Source: Salvator merianae
Lineage: Eukaryota; Chordata; Lepidosauria; Squamata; Teiidae
DNA: 64,000 nucleotides
Direction: 5' to 3'
Assembly: GCA_003586115.2 (NCBI GenBank)
Contig: QVOM02000119.1
Location: 42,782,521-42,846,520 of the forward strand
The translations under genes were made by a program, and so were the position numbers. Below are positions 36,820 through 49,300 of the stretch, piece after piece; positions within the stretch are counted from its first letter, which is position 1, and every line of letters begins with the position of its first letter. A model generated the notes under the pieces. That model worked only from the letters and a program-made list of their open reading frames with translations. It ran no database searches and was not told the DNA's origin.

Positions 36820-36972
36820 TTGGTTTCATTATAGAGTTTGTGTAGTGTATACTGTTGTCCAAAATAATCCTGCAGAAGGGATTTTACAGTGAGTTTCATG
36901 CATGAGAATTAATCCAAAACCAGATTAAGCCACAATAGTAGAGAAGGAGTAGAATCCTTCAACGCCTCAAAT

Positions 36973-37389
36973 TTAACTGCTCTGGGAAGCAATCACATCT
37001 GTTGACTGAGGATCACAGAAGGGTCCAAAGCGTCCATAGATGTCTTTAGCACGAACTGCAAAGTAATATTTGCTGCCAGATACAAACTGCGTAAGCGTGC
37101 ACGCCATAGGCAAGGGAAGGGCCTTTACTTCCCCGATCTTTTTCCACTGAGAGGGCACAGTAGCAATGGGGTCCTCGTGGTATGCATACAAATGATAGCT
37201 ATCCACAGTGGCACAGCTCCGGTCTACTTCCAAAACACTCCAGGACAGTACTATGCCATTTTGACTTTGTACACGTGCTAGCTTCAGGTGTGGCTTCTGA
37301 GGGAGTGAGGTATTGGCAGCTTCAGGAGGCAAGCGTGAGGGCTGTGGAGCATCTGGTAGAGGAGCTGGGTGCACAGGTCGCAGTGGCTC
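36973..37389 (-). CDS. ATF7IP: ATF7IP terminal exon, fibronectin type III domain
   Basis: 138 codons plus stop, phase 0, acceptor TTCCTTAG. A Pro-rich lead ([15 protein letters not shown]) is followed by an FN3 fold starting near [14 protein letters not shown]. The core strands are [42 protein letters not shown] and [18 protein letters not shown]. It is extremely well conserved, and the best anchor for the gene call. Confidence 0.97.
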   Translation of the reverse strand, partial: EPLRPVHPAPLPDAPQPSRLPPEAANTSLPQKPHLKLARVQSQNGIVLSWSVLEVDRSCATVDSYHLYAYHEDPIATVPSQWKKIGEVKALPLPMACTLTQFVSGSKYYFAVRAKDIYGRFGPFCDPQSTDVIASQSS

Positions 37390-40300
37390 CTAAGGAACAC
37401 AGAAGAGGTGAAGTGAGTGGAACAGAAACAGACGTCTCATCCTATCCCAAAATATGTGCTCATTAATGCTGACCTCTGTGACACAAAGTGCCTACTACCA
37501 GCTTTGGCTGACAAACAAGCTGCATACCTACCTAGATAGCGGCAGTCTGGCTATTGTGGTCTATGCCCTAGTAAACTTCACATTTGGATTACAATAATGA
37601 GCTCAATGTGAGGCTACTCTTATACCTGGGCAACTGGTATAAAATGCAGTGAACAGGCTGTTGAGTAGGATGCCTACTTGTATACACATAATATCTGTGC
37701 TTATGCAGTTGTACTGGGTTACTAATCAGAAACTGGGCTAGATTCAAGGTGTTATGTTTGGTATATAAAGTCCTAAAAAACTTGGGATTAGGCTACTTGC
37801 TGGATCAAAGCACCTTCCTTGATATAGATCAGTAAGATTGCTGTGACCACCTACTATCACATGTTTCAGGCATTGTGCTATTTTAAATTGTGCTTTAAAA
37901 TTGAATTGTAAATTGCTTTTTGGTTCTGATTCAAAGAAGTGGTATCCATACGTTTTACTTATAACAAATAGCAGCAGCAGCAATAGTACCACTAATGTAA
38001 AACGTCATATAACACAATTTCAATATAGTACATTTTTTCTATAATACATTTTACTAATTGTGATTATGTCTCACAATTTTTTTTTTATTTTTTTTTGCTA
38101 TTGCACATTTTGCCACCAAAAGCCAGAGATCAACCCTGCAGCATGCCATGACCTTCTTCCAGGTACAGTGTGAATCTGTGTGCTTTGGAGGAATCTAACT
38201 GGGTTTGGGTGAGTTTTGCATGCTTACAATTGCTTTTGTGTGCCTCCAAGTGCTTTTGTATGCAGAGTGTGGAGGATGTGGAGTGTTTTTTCTTATGTGC
38301 TGTAATATATCTGTGCTATACTTGGTGACTGAGTCAGTGCAGAGTGCTTTTTGTTACGTGTTTGTATGCAGAGAGTTTTCAGAGGTTCCTGCAGAAGCAG
38401 CTCCATAGAAGATCTCATTTTTTGTGCCTCAGGGCTTTTCTGCCACCCCACTCTACCCACATATTGCTATAGTTCAGAAAACATCAAAGCAGCCTGTCAC
38501 TGCATCAAAGGTACTGAGTTTGGGCATCTTGTTTGGTATCACATTGTTTCAGCACTACAGCCAGGGAAAAAACTCTTGCCTGTGTGTGTGTGTGTGTGAG
38601 AGAGAGAGAATTGGCATTTGTGTGTTCAGTACAAACCTCTATCTGTGTGTGGGTACTGCTACTGGCATCTTGACTAGCATTTGGATGGTGCAGCTTTCAG
38701 GCATGACACTTGTGGGTTTTGGCATTGCTTCATGGTGCATCCCTTTTGGGGTGGCTCTGCCCCTTTCATTGTATGTTCCTGTTCTCTTTCACTGACTTGC
38801 ATTGAGAGCCCAATGCCCCCCATTTACGTTAATGTAATTTTGAAAATGACCAACCACAACATAAACCAGTGGAGCTCTCAGTCACACAGTTCCCCTAATC
38901 TTTCCCAGGTCTTCGCAAAGATTAGGTAAAGCTTATAACCAGCAGACTTTAATAGGCACCAATGTACTCTTTATGATTCAAATGGAGAAATGACAGTTTC
39001 TCTTTACAACCCATGGAAGGAAAAAAAATGGTTTTAGAAAATGGTAAAATTGAGATTTATCTGGGACTGCATGTTTCAGTAATGCACAAAAATATTCACA
39101 CTGTCTACAAAGCTGCTAATTCCCCAAACTTTTATTTCTTCTATAGCATGGAACTTTAATTGTGAAGCTATATCCAAATGTTTTAAAGCTGAGGGTTTTC
39201 ATTTGAAAATAAACCTTTCCAACTTCAATTAACAACAAATCTGGTTGCTGTGATCGAAGTTGTAAGTCAGTCCTGATTTTCCTAGTCACCGTGGTGGCAG
39301 CAATTCCTAATTCTGAACATCTACTGCATCTTGGCCCTGTTTGGGCTATGATTATAGAGTTTGCTGCCACTGAAAAAAGGAACCGCATTAAAAGTCCCTA
39401 CAGACACGACTTTTTTGGCAGTACTTTTTTGAAAGCTCCCAGTCCAAACAAGCTTGGAGGGGGATGCCTGCTTCTGAATCCCAGCATGTCATTACCACAG
39501 GGCCCCTCACTAATTACAGTTGTAAGGTAAGTAGACATACTACTCTAATACCATTTAGTCCAGTGGATCTGGGATTAGGACTGCATTCTATGCCTTAAGG
39601 GAGTGGCCATAGCTGAGTGGCCACAGACAGAAGGGCCCAGGCTCAATTTAGGGCTTTGCTCTAAAAGGAGAAAATGACAAACTATTTCTACATATTTGTC
39701 AAGGAAATTGCATGTATCTGGGTTGAAGCTGACTTGACGGAGCTTTTACCATACCTTTTAAATAACAACAAAGATTAAAACAGCTTAGGAATTTAATATT
39801 CTGGTACTTTTATTATTTTATCTATTATTTGTTAACATTTTAAAACTAAATACAGGATCCTTCTTGCCTGTTGTAGAACACTTGAAACAGAATCACATTT
39901 TTTTCCTTTTTTAAAACTATGAACGAGAATGTCTTTTCAATCATTGTGATGAAAATTTTATTCCAATACTACTAAAGAATTTAAGTTACACAGTTCAGAA
40001 AATTTATTGTGAATCCCATAAAATAATTTGTTAATTCCCAAGAAAGAAAAAAGCAAGATATAAACAATATTTGAAGCTTGAGACACCTTTGGCTTTAACA
40101 CTATGTTCAGCAAAATAAACCTGTTTAATTATTCCTTTTTTTGTGTTTGCAAATAACTACTGTATTTTATGCCTTATAAGACACACACATAATTTGGCAA
40201 AGATATTTAGGAAAATAAATTTCAAAATAGAATGCAGGGTGATTTTAGGAGAATTTGGGGGTGAAACTGGGTCTTACATGGCAAAAAACAACAACAACAA

Positions 40301-43300
40301 AAAACTTCTGGGCTGTGTAACAGGTTTTTTTTTAAATAAATTTAAAAATACCATCTTACAGTCATATTCTTTTTTTATGAATTTCTGTTGTAAAATACTG
40401 ATTTTTACTGTAGAGTTATCCCTTACATAACACAGTCTTTTTACATTCAGGCTCTGGAGTCAGTACACAAAAGCCTTGACTCTGACTCAAGTTATGGTAA
40501 CCCTGACTCCAACTCCTCTGTCTGTAATTAGACTTATAGGTGTATCTATTATGTTGGTGTGTCTTATAAGGCATGAAATACGGTAATTTCTATTATATGA
40601 GAGATTTCTACAACTGCTATGCGGCACAGCTGTTTAATGGAAGGAGGAATGCATGTGTTTCTAAGCAACTGAGGGAAGTCACTTCCTCTGGATACCTCCA
40701 CTGATAATGGTATCTTCTAGGGGAGATTTTTAATGCAATAAATTACAATTTCTATTTTGTTGGAGTCAGAGTTGGTAAATTTCAATGACTCCAACTTCTA
40801 CTAGCCCAATAACTGCTTCGACTCTAACTCTGCAGTCCTGGTTTCACTAATCACACAATTTTAAAAATGCAGTTTCTCTTGCATAGCTGTGAAGCTCTGC
40901 CACACAAGACCATTACTAGCAAACATCATCACTGGCAATCCAAAGCTCAGCATGATCTGTATTATGCACTTGTTTCTGGAAACACAACCACTCTGTTATA
41001 TGTGTGACAACTCTACATATTAATGAATATTATTGCTACTCATATCTAGATGTTTTTTATTCAGTGCTCAGTAGGCACTGCCTTTTCCGGTCAAATTGCA
41101 AGCTTATATAACAAGGAATGCTGATATATTATTTGATTTTTCATCTGACAACTGGATAAAAGTACTTACTGAATGCACTTGAGGTGGCCGGTGGTGAACT
41201 GTGAGCTGAGGCCCTCCAGATCCTAACGTTAGTCCATTGTTCACAACATATGCTGTTGTTTGGGGCACTCGCACTGTCACACCTACACAAACACCAAAGA
41301 AAAGCCATGTTGCATAAGTTAGAAACGCAACATCATCTAGGGATAATAGCTCACTTAACATTACCACATCTTGCTTTGACTTCCTTTTTAAATGAAAGCA
41401 TGTATATGGGGTGCCATTCTAAAAGTATATTATGCAGAAAATATCACAGATCTAATTTTTACAGATATAACTCAAGCCTTGTGCCATTTGATCATTCTGA
41501 TACAGCACACCCTATGTTTACTATATGTGCCATGGTTAGAAAGCATGCTGCCACAGTAATATTCTTATCTAATTCTGAAAGGATTTGTCCTCTCTTTTCA
41601 AACCAAGATATAATGATTCACCTCTTCCAGGACAAAATTCTTATTCAGAGTAAAAGACAGAAGGAAAATACAGGAGATAACAGGTATGAATTAAATGTAC
41701 CATTAGATTAGATAAATTGTTCCCACCCATCCATTCCATAGTTCCTAAGATGGGAAAGCATAGTTCCCTGCTTGCTGAAGACAGAATCAAGAAATTAAAT
41801 TGGAATGGTGCCTCTTCATGTCCAACAACTTTGATGAACCCATCTTTGGTTACAGGACAACTTAACTATTTTTTGTCAACTTTCACGTTGGCTAATTTAG
41901 AAGGAATAGTTTTTTAAAAATGAAGTCTCTTGTTGTTATAGGTGACATGCAGTTGCAAAACAGCAAGGATGGGACAATTACTTAGCTAAGTACTAGATGT
42001 TAGTATCTGGCACCTGAAATGTGATCTTCACACTTTCCATTCATGTTTTTTGTTATCTTTTTTTTTCTTCCCCCAGGGTGATTTCACAATTAAAAGTATA
42101 CCCAACCTGGATGTAAGCCATAGACAATAATACCTAAAAATAGTGTCTAAAATAGTGATATTAACTGTTTTATGAAACTTCAAGTTGCAGCAGTGAGAGA
42201 GATGTATACATTTGTTTCACTGTGATAGTACATTTGAACAGATATAATAACATTTTGTTTTTCTAAATGAGAAAGGATGATCCATTCACATATGGTATAT
42301 TCAATATGAAAATTAAAACAAGTATTTTTTTTTTAATGAACCATACTGCATTTTTAGCATAAGAGCTTTAGTGTCCAGTAAAGTCAAAGCAGTCAACCTA
42401 CAGAACTATAGTTGAAACCATCTTTCAAGCGGCACACAGAAGCAATATTAGAAAAGGCTGGCACACCATTTAAGCAATGGCAAAAAAGATATATCTAAGT
42501 TTGTATGGCAGGGGAAAAAACATGCATTAAATATAAATTGCTTCAAGATCCAAGGGAAAGATGAAGGTAGGATCTGCCAAACTTGAAACTCTATTTTGCA
42601 GCATGTTGTTTAATTTGGTGTAAAGATTGGATAATGCTGAGAAAAAAGCAATTATTGGAACTATAAGGACTCAATCTGTGGTTTGAATTGCATAGTTATT
42701 TATGGTATAATAAAGTTAAGTTAATGTGGATTTTAAGAATCACTTTGTGAGACGTGCCTTGCTGAAAATATGGAATACATATAAACCCAGATTGTGCCCA
42801 AAAATGTCCTTATGGGCATCAGCACATGAAGCCTTACAAGAGAAACAGTAGATAATGAAAGGTTGTTAACACATCAAGACCAGCTAGAGTTTTATAAAAG
42901 TGATATTAAATTCATAACAAGAGAACAACTCTTACTAGAGTTTGAATCTAATGGTTTCCATATTTGCAATTGTTTAAAAGATTTAAAATGGATAAATACT
43001 GTTATGGTACTAAACAAAAGAAAACAGAATTTGAAATGCAAATGTGTACAGACCAAAGATTGTGTGACGAAATGGGTGCAGAATTTGGTTTCAATATAAA
43101 GATAAATTAATAGGAAAATATGTCGTCAAAGCAATTGAAATTTACATTATGTTATACTTTTAAAGAAAACTTTTACAAGATGATGTTTTGTTGGCACATG
43201 ACACCAGAGAAATCAGCTAGAATGTACAAGGATGTATGCTGGAAATGTGGAAAACAAGAAGAAATTTTTTACCATATGCAGTGCACATGTGAAAAAGCAA

Positions 43301-46300
43301 AAACAAAAACAAATGAATGTGCTTATGCAAAAAAAAATAATAATTAAAGATTAATATACAATTAAAACCAGAACTTTTTCTTTTGAATCTGATGAATCCG
43401 ACACTGAAGAAGACCCATGGAGGACTACTTCACTACATGATTACAGCAGTAAGACTATCATGTGCTCAAGGATGGAAGAATTCACCAATACCTACTATGG
43501 AAGATTGGGTACAGAAATGTTAGATTTGGTGGAAACGATTAAACTGATATTCTTGTTTAGAGAAAGATACTGATGTTGTATTTAAAAAACTGGTAACCCC
43601 TTACTGACTTTCTGCATATGCACACGCTTATCTACCTTTTAACTTTCAAATAGTGATGGTTTAAAAGAATACTTAATACTTTAACAAACGTCTATGATCC
43701 AATCCATCTAAAAGTACTCAAACTGATTCATGAGAAAGACTACTTACCAGAATTTTGTGGGTTGACCTGTCTTAAATTAGGGCTCTGCATGACAGTGGTT
43801 CGCACAGGGTTCTGTCCCGATGGTGCAGCAAGCGTTGTATACACCACTTGATGGTTAGGATTTCTTGGTATTGGGAGCCTAGCAGGTGCCTGATTCACTG
43901 GACGATGAGTTACATTCACAGTTGTCTGGGCTGGAAGCAAAGTAAAATTGGAACAACAAACATGAGTAGCATTCTCAATCTAGAAATTACACTACAGAAA
44001 TTTAAATGCACAAATAATGTAACTTCTCACAATGATCAGCCATGCTTGTTTTCTGGTGATGTGATAAAATGCAGAAAATATAACACACAAATAGGAAGAT
44101 TTAACTTTGAAAACAATTTACCATCTTTAGAAAATTCACTGTTTGACCCAACTAATTATTAAATGCAGGCCACACTTTTTTCCTGAAATCCTGCCTTCTG
44201 GGACAAATCCATATCAAATCATGCAGGTTTTTTTCAGAAGTTAACCCATTATTTCAAATTTACTTCAAATCTGACACATTTGTGCTATGTATTATGGTCT
44301 TAAAATACTTTTATGAAGTTTGGACTATTTGTATAAGAGAAACAGACATACCAAGTGCTGCAACAGGGCTTTCTTTCAAATATAGTATCTTCTCAGCTAA
44401 TTGCCATAAACCAGTGATATTTTTTTTAAGGAAAAAACTGTAATTGTATTTTGCCCTTGAAATATTGTCCATGAATATTGTTTTTATACAGTCTAAAATT
44501 GAACATTCATAGACTACTACATGACAATTAGCATTTTTTTAAGAGTGCTCTATCTCCAAACTCACCCAATTTTTCCTTATAATAATAATTTTTTCCTTAT
44601 GCATCACCCAACCAGAAATTCCAAAAAGTCCCAACTTCCAAAAAGTGGCATTACCTGTGGGGAGAACATGTATAGTAGTCTGTGACAGGCCACTTGCTGG
44701 TACACTTGCTTGTTGCAGAGTACTTGTTTGCACTGGTGCCAAGGGACGAGCTGTAGATGGCGTTGACAGACCTATTCCAGGTACATTAGATTGGTTCTGT
44801 TTCTTTCCATCAGCTTAGGAAAAAAATCGTAATGCAATTATGAACACAACAAAGGAGGAGATAAAAACCATTCATGACGAGATTTTCCTAGAATTTGGGA
44901 ATTGTGTGACTGAAATTTTATATCTAACTGTGTATACAAACATTGTCCGTTTAAGTGGGACTAATGATACACTGGCATATATTTACAGTTCCATTAACAA
45001 GGTACTGGTAGCTTGCCATGCTGCCGGTAACTTTATGGCAAGAAAAGAATTTATCACACCACCTTTCCTGAAATGAGAAGGAGCTTCTATGTGAGCAGAA
45101 ACCACTTGTGTGCCATTCACTCCTCTTGAGAAGCATCCTCACACATTCTACCATCCTCACACTGGTTCCTGGAGAACTTTGAGAAGACTAGTTTCTCTTC
45201 AGAAAGATGTATATCCTGCAGCCATCACTGTGAAGCCAACATGGTTCATTGTTACAAAGGTTCAAAGAAACTTCTTCAGAGTTACTTCTGCAGGAAGGGA
45301 ATGTCACAGAATTGTTCCTTGCTGGTGCAAGAGGCTCTTCCTTATCTGTAGATAACTTCATTCCTCAAACTCGTCTCTTCTCATTAATATATTGTCCACC
45401 TGGCTTTCAATATTCTTCAGGGTCATTTTCATCTAAGGATACTCGGCTTGGCTACCCTTGTTCCAGAAAACAGAGGTGTATAGAGAGTGCTTTCTTCACA
45501 ATATGTGTTGCACAGAAGCAGGCTGTGGTGATGATTTCATTTTTATTATTGCCTATTATGCTATGTATAATACTATGAACTATTAAAAAAAAGCAGACTC
45601 ATTCCTCAGACTTACAAACTCATATCAGTTTTTAATGATCTATATTATCACTGTTTTGAAAAAAATGGCATCAGAGCTTTGGTTTTAAATCACTCTGACA
45701 CGCAGATATTCAGCAGATGAAATATTAGTATTATTTTACCTCTGTCACTATGATCACTACATAAACATATAGATGCACCTAGATTATGCTTTTAACTTTC
45801 TTCATTTTTGCTTATTTTTCTTGGGACACACCTTGCTTTATAGTTCTTTTCTCCCTCAAGTCTGCCATTTGAGTGAAGAGATGGAAAGAGTACAGAATTC
45901 TTGCATCTTTGTTTTGAAAAGAGGGTATTTCATCAGATGACACTTGCATGAGAGGCAGCGTCTACTAAAATTAACTCTTACGTTAAACTAAAAACTCTGT
46001 CCATTTTTCTACCTGGTCAACTTGTATCTGTTTTTTATTGCCCTGATCTGTGCTGGGTTGAGACAATCTTAACAACGGTACAAATTAAACAACACCTTTT
46101 AGAACTGATGGGAATGGCTGGCAGAATGGCCACAGGCCCAGAAAATATGGCGATCCATGGTGTAAGCCATGAACTCCACTTGGAGTTTTAAATATTTCTA
46201 CCAGTCTCTCACACAGTACCCTAGAGGGATCAACATGCTAGTCTGTTGCAGCAAACATAATGAACAGTTCTTTTGTGCGTTTTTCAAAGACTAAAAAATG

Positions 46301-49300
46301 TATATTTCTATAAGCTTTCATGGACTTGAATCCTCTTCATCAGATGTAAGAAATATCATCATCTCTAGACATATGCATACTTTTCTACGTGTCTGTCACC
46401 TCACTGTATCTATATATTGACAAATTCGCATTCACCTACCTACATGTCCCTTTCTAGTGAGAAACAATAATTCATATTCCTATCACCTGGATAGCTACGA
46501 AAAATTCTATCATTATGTAGTACAAGAAAGCTATATTACTAACACTTAGGTTAGAATTTTCCCTAGAGTACAAGACGGCATTTAAAAGGCATTACGATTC
46601 AGAATTGTTTTCATATTTTGCTTTCCATGGCAAGCAAGTTTCGTCTTTGCCAATTAACAGCCTAGAAGAGCCTTTACTCAATCAGGGTGGAGAGAGGGAG
46701 GGTTGCTTTTATTCTCAAATAAAAGCATTCTCATGTCTCCAGAGAAGGAGAGGCATTTGGACAGATTGCAAAGCACATGCAGGCAAACAGAAGTTAAGTG
46801 CTTTTTTTCCACAGTCTTGGATGGATGTGAGAGACAGGTCTGTGCCTCTTAACTGTTGTTCACACGTAGGTGCAAACTGTGTAACCAACGGAGCACTGGG
46901 GACCTTCCTGTCAGACATTAGGGGTGTTTGTGTCAGTAATGGTATGCTGCCTTTAACTTTATAGTATTGTTTGCTTCTGACTATTTGTTCGATCTTCCCT
47001 TGCCTCCTGCAGCAATAAAGCATTGTAAAAACAGACTGGGAGTGTGAATCACTGGGCTGAGGGTGGATCCCAACGAGAGGAACAGCAGTGCATTCGTCAG
47101 CACATATTAGCCTGAACCACAATCAGAGAGGTCTTGCTTTTCACTTACCCTGAGAAGAGCGATCGTCTTCATCATCCAGCGTAAGATCAATTACTCCTCC
47201 TGTGCCACTGCCTGGGGCCTTTCCACTCTGGAAGATAAAGGACACTCTATTTCTTATCTGTAACATTTCTTTGTCCCTTTTCCAGCAGTGTTAACTCAGA
47301 TTAAAAAGCAGCCCAAATCAGCAAATGTAGGCTCTACAGATCTTACAATATATATGAAAGCAGAAAGGGGCAGGTAGCCCAATATTTCATTGAACAGAGT
47401 TAGAATACATTATAAAAAAATATAAAATGCCTGACATCAGCAAGGCCATCTGAACTGGAACAGTAATTATATCCTAAATAACAGGGCATTTTATTTTTAT
47501 CTCTATTTTACTTTTTTAAAGTTCAGATATTCCATATTTTTTAAAAAGCGTATATGAAAATACCAAAATAATTTCCAAACAGCATGTATAAGTGGCACTG
47601 CTCAGAAAACAAAATGCAACATAAATCAATTTCAGACAAAAATGGGCACTTTGGGTGAAAGCTGCAACCAGTGGGGCCTAGGCAACTTGTTAACCTTTGC
47701 TCTTAAGACCTCTGAATCGTTTAACGCTGAATTAATCAAGATAGTCAATGTAATGCTGTCATGATCATCTACTACATCTTCCTGGTGGCTACATGGGGCC
47801 CACTGATGGATCTGACCAGAGACCTATCATGTCCAATATTCTGCTTCCACATGAACAAATGAGATTGCAATTCTGCAAGGCAATAACCATGTCCAATCAT
47901 TACGCTTCAGTAGCAGGCATTTAGAGTTAGAAACCTGGAAGTTTCTATAAGACTCCATTTCTAAATTTAAAAAGTTCAGATGCTTTGGTCTTTCTTCATA
48001 CGAAAAGCTTTTGGTAACTCTTTTCTGTATATTCCCCAGTTCCACAATTCAAGTTCGAAATGCTTCTCCCAAAAAAGGGCTTAAAAAAATTAAGTCACAG
48101 CCTTCTTACCCAAGTCAAAATGGTTTATAGTACTGTATAGAGTTGTGCACCAATCCCAGTTAAGGGGCTCAGCTCATGTCAAACTGAGCCCCAGTATCAC
48201 CAGGCCAGCTTCCCCTCGTTTGGTGGAGCTTTTGCCTGCTGCTGCTGTGGCTGGAGTTCCTCGCTTCAAGACCTATGCTGGGACTGTTGCTGTGGCTGCT
48301 TCAGAGACTCTTGACAGTGGGGAGTGTTTGTTTGTGCCTCACAGGACTGGGCCCAAGGCAGCTGGGAGCCATTACTAACATCTGCTGGCTCTGCAGGCCT
48401 CTACAGACTTGCTATTTGTGGCAGCAGACCAGTCATCGGTGGGTATGCTACTGAAGCTGCTTCGGGGAAAGAGAGGGTGAGGGCCTCTTCCTTTGGCCTA
48501 GGACCATAGAGAATTGTGGGAGGGTCGGTGTGGGTGGAGAGAGATTTTACCTTGTTTTTTAAAAACTCATTTCACTGATTAATACTCTTTTTGCTTATTT
48601 ATAGTGTCTGTATTGGGGGTGGAATAATGTGCCAATGCAGGGAGGGAGGGGGAGAATTGTCATTTGGGACAAGCATCACTACAGTGACAGGCAGGGGGAG
48701 GTATGGGGCTGGGAGGCAGAAGACTTGGTTCAGGCGCAAGGGTGTTAGATGCATTAAAGCTATCACTCCTTTCCGGTCTCCCTTCCAACTGGTAGAGTTT
48801 GGGGATACCTGTCAACCGTCCCACTGCTTTGGTAGTACTGATCTTAAACACCAGATCAGTCCAAAATGAAATATCAGTAATTCATGACTTGATTCTGGAT
48901 GAAGAGGCTGATCTGGCATGCATTACTGAAACCTGAGAGGATGAACTGGGTGAGCCTTGTCTCACTCAGTTTTATTCCTCAGGTTAGTTGTTGCTGCATT
49001 GTCTCAGAAAGGTGGGATTGGAAAAGGGTGTCACTGTTGTCCATAGGACTCCTATCTCTCTTACCAGGTGACCAATTCTGCATTTGTTGGGCTGTTTTTG
49101 TTGTAGGGATGCTGCTAATGTACCAGCTCACTCTGTTGCCTTGCTGCCTCCTTATCTGAGCTGCCTGAGGTAGTCTTGCATGTGGTGTTGGAAGCCCCTA
49201 CCACAGTGATTGTGGGGGATTTCAATATCCATGCTGAGACAATCCTTAGTGGACTCAGGTCTTTGTGGCCTCCATGGCAGCCATGGGGTTGTCTCAAATG

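Noticed and set aside
41250..41711. 153-codon plus-strand frame
   Set aside because: Partly antisense to a real ATF7IP exon (41170-41282), with no recognisable product.
46605..47122. Opposed open frames of 119 and 135 codons
   Set aside because: They are on opposite strands of the same DNA inside an ATF7IP intron. Neither resembles a known protein or joins the ATF7IP exons in phase.
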